A stretch of DNA of 13,667 nucleotides, taken from positions 1 to 13,667 of the forward strand of contig JAFGFO010000087.1 of the NCBI GenBank assembly GCA_016931085.1. The letters run 5' to 3'. The notes under the pieces were generated by a model. The model did no database searches and was not told the DNA's origin. It saw nothing but the letters and a program-made list of their open reading frames with translations. Shown piece after piece: positions 1-6,505 of the stretch (position 1 is its first letter; every line of letters starts with the position of its first letter). The stretch is from Thermoflexales bacterium (GTDB lineage Bacteria; Chloroflexota; Anaerolineae; Fen-1058). The position numbers and the translations under genes are program-made.

Positions 1-2656
1 CCTCGACGCTGATCTGCCGCTCGCGCAAGAGCCGGATGATGGCCTCCACTTGCTCGCCAATCGAGATGAGATAGGGCTGCTCGTCTTGATGCTGCTCGAT
101 GTGCAAAACCAGGCTGCGGTACAGGTTGGTGACCTTGACGCGGTCGCTGACGTTGTCAGCCTTGATGACGTTGGCGAGGTCACGATTGATGGGATACAGC
201 GGCAGTGTGCCCAGATGCCCTGCGACGGTAACGTTCTGGCGGATGAGCGCGTCTGTCTTTTTCAATAGGTCACGCTGAGCGCGGCGCTTGGCAGCTTCGG
301 GGTCGAAATAGTTGTAAACCACCTGGTAGACCTGGACAATAAGAACATAATCGTCCAGATAGTCGCGCAAGAACGGATCGGGCGAAAGAACCTCGTAAGC
401 GGTTTGGAGTTCTTGGAACAGCTTGACGAACGCCTCGCGCTTGCCATGGTCAAAGAAATGGTCGATGATGCGCGCCGGGCGGTCACCCGTTGTCGAGAGG
501 TCAACCACTGCCAGCATAGTCTGGATGGATGTGAGCAGGTCGGCAAAGCGAGCGCGCAGCTTGTCCAGGTCAATCAATCCCGTCGAGACGGTCGCCGCGT
601 CGAACGCCAGGGCGCGTTGCAGGTTTTCAAAGATGCCCAGGTAATCCACGATCAGGCCCGATTTTTTGCCTGGAAAGGGCCGGTTGACGCGGGCAATGGC
701 TTGCAGTAAGGTGTGGTCCTTGAGAGGCTTGTCGAGGTACATGCAGTACAGCACGGGTGCGTCATAGCCGGTGAGCAGCTTTTCGGTGACGATGAGAATC
801 TTGGGTTGTTCGTCGGGATCGCGGAAGGCTTTGCGCAGGGCGCGCTCTTTATCTTCGTCCATGTGATAGTCGCGCAGCAGGCCGGTGTCTTTATGGTAGG
901 GTGTATAGACCACGCGGCTGCACCCTTCGGGCAAGTGCTTATCCAACGCCTGTTTGTACAGCGCGCACGCCTCGCGGTCTACGGCCACGACAAATGCCTT
1001 GAAGCCCAGCGGTTCGACGTTGCTCGTGAAATGCTCGGCAATGTGTGCGGCGACCTTTTCCACGCGGTCGGGCGCTTTGAGCACGGCCTTGAGCTTGTTG
1101 GCCTTGTCCAGCAAAGCGTTGAGCGCCTCGATGCTGGCAACCCCCGCTTCATCCACAACCTTGAAGAACTCTTCTTCAAGTGTCTCTCGATCAACGTGCA
1201 ATTCGGACGGAGCCAGCGTATAGTACAGCGGGATGGTCGTGCCGTCTTGGATGGACTCGTCCATGCCGTACTTGTCTTGATAGCCTTCGGGATCGGCCTT
1301 GCCAAAGGTCTCGAAGGTGCCGCGCCCGATCTTGCCCTTGTCTACCGGCGTGCCGGTGTAGCCGAAATAGAAAGCATTGGGCAGGGCTGCGCGCATGTAG
1401 GTGGCAAGGTCGCCCTCTTGCGAGCGGTGTGCCTCGTCAATCTGCACCACGATGTTGCCGCGTTCGTTGATCCGCTTGGGCATCCGGTCGAACTTGTGGA
1501 TGAGGGTGACAATCAGGCCGCGATAGTCGCTCTTCAAAAGTTGCCGCAAATGCTTCTTGTTGCGGGCGCGTTCGACTGCCGGAAAGCCAAACGCTTCCAG
1601 GTTTTGCGCCATCTGGCCTTCCAGTTCCAGGCGGTCAACCACGATGATGAGCGTGGGGTTTTCGCCTCGCGCCGAAAGCTCGCGACGCAGTTGGTGAGCC
1701 GCCACGATCATCGTGAGTGTCTTGCCGGAGCCTTGTGTGTGCCAGTGCAGGCCGGAGCGTGCACCCTCACCCCCGGCCCCTCTCCCTGAAAGGGAGAGGG
1801 GAGCTACTCCCTCGCCCCTTTGGGGAGAGGGCGGGGGTGAGGGGAGACCTTCCATCACCCGCTGAACAATCTTCTGCGTAGCCCGGATTTGGTGTGGGCG
1901 CAGGACAAACTTGTGCGTCTGGTCATCGGCGCGATAAAAGATTACGTAATCGCGGAGCAGCCCCAATAAACTCGCTGGGTCAAAAAAGGATTTCGCCAAT
2001 CGCTCCAGCCCAAAATCTGCACCTTGCACCTTCCAGCAGTTCATCGCTTTGGGGTCGGTGTTCCAGGTCGGGCCATAGTGCAGGCGGGCATTGGCGGCTG
2101 CAAAGAGGGGCGGGTATTTGACGAATTCAGGAATGCGGTCGGTGTAGGTGTGCTGGATTTGGTCAAAGGCTTCAAACTCGGCTTCGGGCACGGTGGGGCT
2201 TTTGTTTTCGATGACGCACACGGGCAGGCCATTGACCCACAGCACCATGTCCATCCGGCGGCGGTCGCGGTCGGCAAACCACATCTCTTGGGTAAAGTGG
2301 AACTGGTTGGCTTGCAGATTGTCGTAATCAATCAGCGCCAGGTTACGCTCGCGCCTGTGCGTTTTATCGTAGACCGTCCAACTGCCACGCAAGGCCCTGA
2401 CGTAATCCTCGTTGCCCGCCATCGTCGCTGGCAGCAGCCGCAGGCGGCGGGTGACTTCATCGGCGCTTGTATCGGTGACGAGGCCGGGATTGAGCGTGGC
2501 CAGTTGCTCGCGCAGCACGTCGAGCAGGAATGGCTGGGCCTCGTCGCCGCCGCGCATTTGCAGCACGTCTTCTGGCGGCAGGTAGGTCCACCCAATACCG
2601 ATCAAGTAATTGATGAGCGCGTCTTGAACGTCGCGCTTTTCGGTGATGCGGGTCAT
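1..2656 (-). CDS. hsdR: Type I restriction enzyme R subunit (partial, 3' end beyond the left edge)
   Basis: This is the ATP-dependent translocase/nuclease subunit of a type I restriction-modification complex, open for 885 codons and cut by the window edge; family members are usually about 1000 residues. The N-terminal nuclease domain shows the PD-(D/E)xK residues D136 and E150-x-K152. The motor shows Walker A GSGKT (309-313), the DEAH box (407-410), YTGTP (433-437) and motif VI QAIARVNRP (652-660). The start at 2656 is supported by GGAG 8 nt upstream and by the ATGA overlap with the preceding nuclease-fold gene, which suggests translational coupling. An unusual Pro/Gly/Arg-rich stretch at residues 271-298 is encoded by an 80-bp palindromic repeat lying in frame between the Q-like motif (RPHQIRATQ) and Walker A. 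No frameshift or stop is seen, so the protein may be functional, but that is inferred. Confidence 0.95.
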   Translation of the reverse strand, partial: MTRITEKRDVQDALINYLIGIGWTYLPPEDVLQMRGGDEAQPFLLDVLREQLATLNPGLVTDTSADEVTRRLRLLPATMAGNEDYVRALRGSWTVYDKTHRRERNLALIDYDNLQANQFHFTQEMWFADRDRRRMDMVLWVNGLPVCVIENKSPTVPEAEFEAFDQIQHTYTDRIPEFVKYPPLFAAANARLHYGPTWNTDPKAMNCWKVQGADFGLERLAKSFFDPASLLGLLRDYVIFYRADDQTHKFVLRPHQIRATQKIVQRVMEGLPSPPPSPQRGEGVAPLSLSGRGAGGEGARSGLHWHTQGSGKTLTMIVAAHQLRRELSARGENPTLIIVVDRLELEGQMAQNLEAFGFPAVERARNKKHLRQLLKSDYRGLIVTLIHKFDRMPKRINERGNIVVQIDEAHRSQEGDLATYMRAALPNAFYFGYTGTPVDKGKIGRGTFETFGKADPEGYQDKYGMDESIQDGTTIPLYYTLAPSELHVDRETLEEEFFKVVDEAGVASIEALNALLDKANKLKAVLKAPDRVEKVAAHIAEHFTSNVEPLGFKAFVVAVDREACALYKQALDKHLPEGCSRVVYTPYHKDTGLLRDYHMDEDKERALRKAFRDPDEQPKILIVTEKLLTGYDAPVLYCMYLDKPLKDHTLLQAIARVNRPFPGKKSGLIVDYLGIFENLQRALAFDAATVSTGLIDLDKLRARFADLLTSIQTMLAVVDLSTTGDRPARIIDHFFDHGKREAFVKLFQELQTAYEVLSPDPFLRDYLDDYVLIVQVYQVVYNYFDPEAAKRRAQRDLLKKTDALIRQNVTVAGHLGTLPLYPINRDLANVIKADNVSDRVKVTNLYRSLVLHIEQHQDEQPYLISIGEQVEAIIRLLRERQISVE
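1764..1843. repeat. 80-bp palindromic repeat, copy 1, inside hsdR
   Basis: The ends are CCCTCACCC (1764-1772) and GGGTGAGGG (1835-1843). Inside lie two hairpins: an 11-bp perfect stem with loop GAA (1777-1801), and a 10-bp stem with one mismatch and loop TTT (1809-1831), joined by a short AGCTA-type linker. The whole can fold as a three-way junction. It is translated in frame as residues 271-298 of HsdR. It has the same length and architecture as copy 2 but lies in the opposite orientation, judged by the order of the perfect and mismatched hairpins. No flanking target duplication is evident. Confidence 0.9.
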
Positions 2657-3039
2657 GCAGGCGGCTCCATCTGGGGCGATTGTTTGCACACAACCATGAT
2701 TTGTTCGGTTACAGCTTCCAATTGATGCAGTACATCTCGGTTGACAAAACGAATCACCCGGTAGCCGTGTTGAGCCAGCCAGTCAGTACGAGTGGCATCG
2801 TATTCCACTTGCTCGGCATGCGAATCCCCGTCAATTTCGATTACCAAGCGCGCTTCGGCGCAGTAAAAATCCACGATGAATCTGCCGATTGGATGCTGCC
2901 GGCGAAATTTATAGCCGCTGAATTGGCGGCCACGCAACACTGTCCACAGTTTGGACTCTGCCGGCGTTTGCGGCTGACGCAATTCACGCGAGCGCTGGCG
3001 AATAACAGGATGGATGCGGTGTGATTTATCGTGTGACAT
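2653..3039 (-). CDS. DUF559-family endonuclease-fold protein within the hsd operon
   Basis: This 128-residue protein resembles the DUF559 family, which has a Vsr/PD-(D/E)xK-like nuclease fold. Visible conserved features are TPAE with E28, FRRQHPIGRFIVDFYC with D57, VIEIDGDSH with E68 and D70, and the VIRFVNRDV strand near 95-103. The start is supported by AAGGA 5 nt upstream. It lies 27 bp after hsdS, and its stop codon overlaps the hsdR start as ATGA, so it is co-transcribed and probably coupled to hsdR. DUF559 proteins are widespread and often sit next to restriction-modification genes; their substrate is generally not established. A role in restriction, in DNA repair at modified sites, or a passenger status all remain possible. 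Confidence 0.85.
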   Translation of the reverse strand: MSHDKSHRIHPVIRQRSRELRQPQTPAESKLWTVLRGRQFSGYKFRRQHPIGRFIVDFYCAEARLVIEIDGDSHAEQVEYDATRTDWLAQHGYRVIRFVNRDVLHQLEAVTEQIMVVCKQSPQMEPPA

Positions 3040-3058
3040 ATCGGTCCTTGCAGATCGC

Positions 3059-3138
3059 CCCTCACCCTAACCCGCTCCCCGAAGGGGAGAGGGCTCTGCT
3101 CCCCTCTCCCTTTTAGGGAGAGGGGCATGGGGTGAGGG
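3059..3138. repeat. 80-bp palindromic repeat, copy 2, at the 3' end of hsdS
   Basis: The ends are CCCTCACCC (3059-3067) and GGGTGAGGG (3130-3138). Two internal hairpins are visible: 3071-3093 (stem CCC-g-CTCCCC with loop GAA and one G/A mismatch) and 3101-3125 (11-bp perfect stem, loop TTT). The length is exactly 80 bp, as in copy 1, with inverted hairpin order. It encodes the last 24 residues of HsdS and contains its TAG stop. Next to it, GTGAGGGT (3132-3139) and ACCCTCAC (3143-3150) form an 8-bp inverted repeat across the boundary between the element and the HsdS VRV codons. Confidence 0.9.
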
Positions 3139-4419
3139 TGGTACCCTCACCTGCCCCGTCATCAATTGATGCAGCGCGGATTTGAACAGGGATTGCAGGA
3201 TTACTTTGCGATTCTCTTCGGCAGCTACCTTTCTGTCAATATACTCTAATTGGTGAGATATGATTCGTTGTTCATCTAAAGATGCAAGCAGTACAGGAAA
3301 TGCTTTAAGCTTGGTGCTGTTAATTGATGCAAGGTTGGTTGTGCGATGAGCAACTTTGAGAAAGTATCTCTTGCCGTAATTACTTTGAACAAGATACGCA
3401 AAGAACTGCGGTAGTAGAATTGTGCCATTGGCCCTTACTGCAAAAATGTGGTTTTGGTGGATGCAGGGCTTAATCTGTCCTTGCCAAATGAAGCCGCGCC
3501 CCAGCTTGTCAAAATCGCCACCTTCAGTCAAAACAACATCGCCATCTTGTAGGCTATAGCGTTCAAGTTCGGATTCTCGGATACAAAGGTTCTTCATTTC
3601 TTGCAGATCAAGATAACCGTCTTGCACATTCTCAACCCGCAAGTATGGAACCTCAATCGTCGGCTGGTTGTTAAATCTCCGTCCCTTTGTTGCACCAGTT
3701 TGTACATAGGCACAGTCATTGAGAGGTGATATTTTCCATGTGGCAGGTACATCGCCAAAATCTGTCTCCCGTGTCGGCATTGGCTCGGCGTAGGGGCCGT
3801 AGGTGAACAGGCGGTGCATCAGCGCCCGCTTGACCTCGCGCGCGGCGGCAATCACCGCCTCTTGCGCGGCGATGGCTCGTTGGATGGTGCTGAGGACGTG
3901 GGCAATGGCACACTGTTCGGGGAGAGAAGGAAGGGGAACGGGTAGTCGGAGAAAAGCATGTGTGTCTACTCTCTGGCGGCTTGGGGTTGAACCGCTGACC
4001 AGTTCACGCGCTCTTGGCAGCAAGTAATCCGATAGAGCAAGAAAATACAGGAATCGAGTGGTTGTTTTTTCGTGATGCGGTACAAGAGGAATGAACTCGG
4101 TTGAGGCAATTTTGCGACGGTCTGAATCTGACGCTACTTCCCAAACTTTGGTAACGCGAGGGTTCAGTTTGCCAAATAAAACCGTGCCTTTCTCGACCAA
4201 GAGTTTTTGGCTACGGATATTTTTACCGTTCTCAACCCCTGGTTGGCCTGTAGCCTGAAAATCTGGGATGCTGTAGTAGTCAAATAATTCATCAGTGGAA
4301 TTGGCAGGATTGATGGTCTCTTTGCCCTCTTGCACAATAGACGCCAAGCTCGCTACTTCCCACTCTGCGGGAATGTAGCCAATCTCGGTCTCTTGGAAGC
4401 TGTTGGCAAGTTCAGTCAT
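3067..4419 (-). CDS. hsdS: Type I restriction-modification specificity subunit
   Basis: The 450-residue DNA-recognition subunit has the standard two-half organisation. TRD1 begins near EIGYIPAEWEVASL (12-25) and is followed by a conserved helix starting at LPEQCAIAHVLSTIQRAI (about 165-210). TRD2 begins near DFGDVPATWKISPL (about 222-236) and is followed by the second conserved helix from LDEQRIISHQLEYIDRKV (about 388-426). Two TRDs predict a bipartite target sequence, which cannot be read from the protein here. HsdS proteins commonly end near the motif LMTGQVRV, present here at 419-426. The following 24 residues (427-450, Pro/Arg/Gly-rich) and the stop codon come entirely from palindromic repeat copy 2. 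The start follows the hsdM stop by 53 bp, and its only SD-like sequence, GAGGG 3 nt upstream, lies in repeat copy 3. Confidence 0.95.
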   Translation of the reverse strand: MTELANSFQETEIGYIPAEWEVASLASIVQEGKETINPANSTDELFDYYSIPDFQATGQPGVENGKNIRSQKLLVEKGTVLFGKLNPRVTKVWEVASDSDRRKIASTEFIPLVPHHEKTTTRFLYFLALSDYLLPRARELVSGSTPSRQRVDTHAFLRLPVPLPSLPEQCAIAHVLSTIQRAIAAQEAVIAAAREVKRALMHRLFTYGPYAEPMPTRETDFGDVPATWKISPLNDCAYVQTGATKGRRFNNQPTIEVPYLRVENVQDGYLDLQEMKNLCIRESELERYSLQDGDVVLTEGGDFDKLGRGFIWQGQIKPCIHQNHIFAVRANGTILLPQFFAYLVQSNYGKRYFLKVAHRTTNLASINSTKLKAFPVLLASLDEQRIISHQLEYIDRKVAAEENRKVILQSLFKSALHQLMTGQVRVPPSPHAPLPKRERGAEPSPLRGAG

Positions 4420-4422
4420 TGA

Positions 4423-4480
4423 CCCTCACCCTAACCCTCTCCCTAAAAGGGAGAGGGAAAGCGACCCCCACCCTAACCCT
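4423..4480. repeat. Palindromic repeat, copy 3 (shorter), at the hsdM-hsdS junction
   Basis: It starts with CCCTCACCC (4423-4431), followed by a perfect 10-bp hairpin with loop AAA (4435-4457) and then ACCCCCACCCTAACCC (4464-4479) in place of the expected second hairpin and opposite terminal repeat. It is therefore a partial or rearranged relative of copies 1 and 2. On the transcribed strand it supplies the TAG stop of hsdM (4475-4473) and the GAGGG next to the hsdS start. Confidence 0.8.
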
Positions 4481-6029
4481 TGCGCCATCCCGCAAAACCC
4501 AAAGAACTCAACACCTTGTCCAGTTCCGCGTCCACCTCGGCCCGCTCTTCCTCGGCCTCGGCCAGCAGCACCAACGCTTCCTCAAGCGGCAAAGGTGGCT
4601 CGCCGCCATTCGCGCTCACATACCGGCTGGGGCTGAGGTTATAGTCGTTGCGGGCGGCTTCCGCCTTGGTGATGATGGCGCTCACGCCTTCTTGCGCTTG
4701 CCAGTCACGGTACAGCCCATAAATCTGCTCAATGTGCTCATCGGTCAGATAATTCTTGGGCCGCCCCTTGGCGCATAACTTGCTGGCATTGATGAGCAAG
4801 ATTTCGCCCGCGTGGGGCCGGGAGCCTTCGCCGTGAATCACCATAATGATACCGGGGGCCGAGGTGTTGTAGAACAGGTTTTCCGGCAGCAGGATGACGC
4901 ACTCTACCCGGTTGGCCTCTACAAACGCACGGCGCACGTCGCGTTCCTTGTTGCTACCGGTGTTGCCGCTGCCGCGTGAAACCGCGCCCGTATCCAGCAC
5001 TACTGCCATCTTGCCGCTGGGCCGCAGGTGCGCTGCCATGTGCTGCACCCAGCCCCAATCGGCGCTGCTGGTTGGCGGCGTGCCCAGCTTGAAACGGTCG
5101 TAAGTGTCTTGTTCGTAAACATTTGCCGGGAAATTCTGATTCCACATGGGATTGGCTGCGACCAGGTCAACCTGCATCAGGCCGCCGCTATCGGTCAGGA
5201 ACTTGGGCGCGGTCATTGTGTTGCCCAGCGCAATCTCGGCCTCCATGTCGTGGATGATGGCGTTCATCTTGCACATGGCAAAAGTGTCGGGATTGATCTC
5301 TTGTCCATACAGGCGCAAGGGGCGATCCACCTCGGCCTGTTTGCCGCGCTTGCCCTTTTCCCCGGCCAGCTTGTCGCGCAGACGGAGCTGCGCCTTGATA
5401 AGCAGGCCACCGCTGCCAGGGCACGGATCGTAACAAGCCTCGCCTGGCTTGGGGTCGAGGATATAGCTCATCAACACGGCCACTTCACGTGGGGTGAAAA
5501 ACTCGCCCGCGCTTTGCCCGCTGCCTTCGGCAAACTTGCGCAGCAGATACTCGTAGGCGCGTCCCAGGATGTCCGGCTCGACATCGTTCAGTCCCAGGCG
5601 CTGCCGGTTGAGAATTTCCATCAGCCGAGTCAACACGCTATCGTCGAGCAAGCGCTGGCCTGCCTCGGTGATATTGAAATCGCGCCGGTTAATCACGCCG
5701 TCCAGGCGTGAGTTTTCGCGGGCAATGGCCTTCATGGTATCTGTCAGGCGTTCGCCCAGTTGATTGGCGTTGGCGCGCACGTCGGCCCAGGCGTGTCCTT
5801 CAGGGATGTAAAAGCGGATCAGATGGCGGTCTTCACGCGCCAACTGGCGAGCTACCTCGATGCTGCCCAATTCGGCGGCCAGCTTGTTCAACTCGTCGTC
5901 GTATACGTCGCTCAGCCGCTTGAAGAACAGCAGCGGTAGGATGTAATCCTTGAACTTGGGCGCGTCCAGTGGCCCGCGAATCGAGCACGCCGCGTCCCAC
6001 AGCCAGTTTTCAAGAGTAGAAAAGTCCAT
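4473..6029 (-). CDS. hsdM: Type I restriction-modification N6-adenine methyltransferase subunit
   Basis: The 518-residue modification subunit methylates adenine using S-adenosylmethionine, in complex with HsdS. The N-terminal helical HsdM_N domain begins with LENWLWDAACSIRGPLDAPKF (residues 6-26) and includes the typical LPLLFFKRLSDVYD (31-44). The family motif GEFFTPREV is at 175-183. The SAM-binding motif I is DPCPGSGGLL (201-210), and motif IV is ANPMW (292-296) instead of the canonical NPP(F/Y/W). The C-terminal region has an acidic helix rich in E/A. AGGA lies 10 nt upstream of the start, and a sigma70-like promoter lies about 55-80 bp upstream. It is the first gene of the operon. Its final codons and TAG stop run into palindromic repeat copy 3, so the natural C-terminus may have been altered. 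Confidence 0.95.
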   Translation of the reverse strand: MDFSTLENWLWDAACSIRGPLDAPKFKDYILPLLFFKRLSDVYDDELNKLAAELGSIEVARQLAREDRHLIRFYIPEGHAWADVRANANQLGERLTDTMKAIARENSRLDGVINRRDFNITEAGQRLLDDSVLTRLMEILNRQRLGLNDVEPDILGRAYEYLLRKFAEGSGQSAGEFFTPREVAVLMSYILDPKPGEACYDPCPGSGGLLIKAQLRLRDKLAGEKGKRGKQAEVDRPLRLYGQEINPDTFAMCKMNAIIHDMEAEIALGNTMTAPKFLTDSGGLMQVDLVAANPMWNQNFPANVYEQDTYDRFKLGTPPTSSADWGWVQHMAAHLRPSGKMAVVLDTGAVSRGSGNTGSNKERDVRRAFVEANRVECVILLPENLFYNTSAPGIIMVIHGEGSRPHAGEILLINASKLCAKGRPKNYLTDEHIEQIYGLYRDWQAQEGVSAIITKAEAARNDYNLSPSRYVSANGGEPPLPLEEALVLLAEAEEERAEVDAELDKVLSSLGFAGWRKG

Positions 6030-6082
6030 TGCGAATCATTCCTGTAGAATAATCGAGCTGCTGCTGTTTTCTCCCCGCTGAT

Positions 6083-6111
6083 ACTATAGCATAATGGTGA
6101 CAATTTGTAAA
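6083..6111 (-). promoter_or_regulatory. Predicted sigma70-type promoter of the hsdM-hsdS-DUF559-hsdR operon
   Basis: Reading the minus strand, TTTACA (6111-6106) is followed after exactly 17 bp by TATAGT (6088-6083). Transcription would start near 6076, giving a leader of about 45-50 nt before the hsdM start at 6029. No other promoter-like sequence of this quality is seen upstream of hsdM. Confidence 0.7.
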
Positions 6112-6243
6112 CAGCATGTTATTTCGAGCGGAGCTGGAAGGAGAATGCTGGCACATCCACCTGATCAGCCTATCCTTCAAGGTCGGCAAGCGCTTGAAAG
6201 GCAGTTCGTCAAAGCTGTCAAATTATACGCGCCAACCTGTCCA

Positions 6244-6258
6244 GAGCGTGAAACGCTC
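6244..6258. promoter_or_regulatory. 15-bp inverted repeat, possible operator
   Basis: GAGCGT and ACGCTC are perfect 6-bp arms separated by GAA. The centre is about 40 bp upstream of the extended -10 at 6288, where an activator or repressor of the oxidoreductase genes could bind. A regulatory role is inferred from position only. Confidence 0.35.
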
Positions 6259-6287
6259 CCTCACTTCTACGTCGTTTTGCAGGATGG

Positions 6288-6296
6288 TGGTATAAT
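6288..6296 (+). promoter_or_regulatory. Extended -10 promoter element (TGGTATAAT) upstream of the oxidoreductase genes
   Basis: TG-n-TATAAT is a perfect extended -10 match. No good -35 box is found at 16-18 bp, which is tolerated by extended -10 promoters. The resulting leader would be about 200 nt before the first gene at 6506, long enough to include the palindromes at 6411-6422 and 6451-6470. Confidence 0.5.
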
Positions 6297-6410
6297 TTAC
6301 TCAGTTTTAGCGTGTCATCCTTGAGCCGGGCAGCTTTATTATGGAGCGCAAGCTGCTGCTGGGCATCAAAGAGCGGGCTGAAAGACTTTGGGTAGTGTAG
6401 AACCCGGCAA

Positions 6411-6422
6411 CAATGGCCATTG
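6411..6422. promoter_or_regulatory. 12-bp perfect palindrome CAATGGCCATTG, possible operator or leader structure
   Basis: The perfect dyad lies 84 bp before the start of the aldo/keto reductase gene and downstream of the extended -10. A second dyad, GCTTG-N10-CAAGC, follows at 6451-6470. They could be protein-binding sites, or the second a weak RNA hairpin. No regulator gene is present in the window. Confidence 0.3.
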
Positions 6423-6450
6423 CTATTTCAATCTGAGATGGAGGTGTACG

Positions 6451-6470
6451 GCTTGGCCTGTCAGTCAAGC
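6451..6470. promoter_or_regulatory. Interrupted dyad GCTTG-N10-CAAGC
   Basis: Perfect 5-bp arms are separated by 10 bp, so the half-sites lie about one and a half helical turns apart centre to centre. The dyad lies 36 bp upstream of the first oxidoreductase start. Its function is unknown; it could occur by chance. Confidence 0.25.
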
Positions 6471-6505
6471 TGTTCAGTAGACAATATTTTCAAAAGGAGA
6501 AAGCT

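Larger units (their letters stand above)
6030..6505. other. Divergent intergenic region between hsdM and the oxidoreductase genes
   Basis: This 476-bp spacer separates minus-strand hsdM from the plus-strand aldo/keto reductase gene. It holds the hsdM promoter near its left end, an extended -10 at 6288-6296, and three symmetric sites (6244-6258, 6411-6422, 6451-6470). No convincing coding sequence is seen. Open stretches at 6094-6324 and 6341-6400 lack a ribosome-binding site and a recognisable family. Confidence 0.7.

Noticed and set aside
713..1789. 358-codon plus-strand open frame opposite hsdR
   Set aside because: It lies antisense to a clear HsdR helicase core with intact motifs, ends inside the palindromic repeat, and shows no recognisable family.
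2041..2693. Possible frameshift in hsdR suggested by several short overlapping open frames
   Set aside because: Direct translation from 2656 stays open and HsdR-like to the window edge, so no frameshift is present.
1764..4480. CRISPR-like array formed by the repeats
   Set aside because: Copies are far apart, are embedded in coding sequences, and have no regular spacers or cas genes.
6094..6324. 76-codon plus-strand open frame in the hsdM upstream spacer
   Set aside because: It has no SD, overlaps the predicted hsdM promoter and the extended -10 site, and has no recognisable similarity.
6341..6400. 19-codon open frame (MERKLLLGIKERAERLWVV)
   Set aside because: The composition looks protein-like, but there is no SD and no stable family match can be claimed; it could be a gene remnant.
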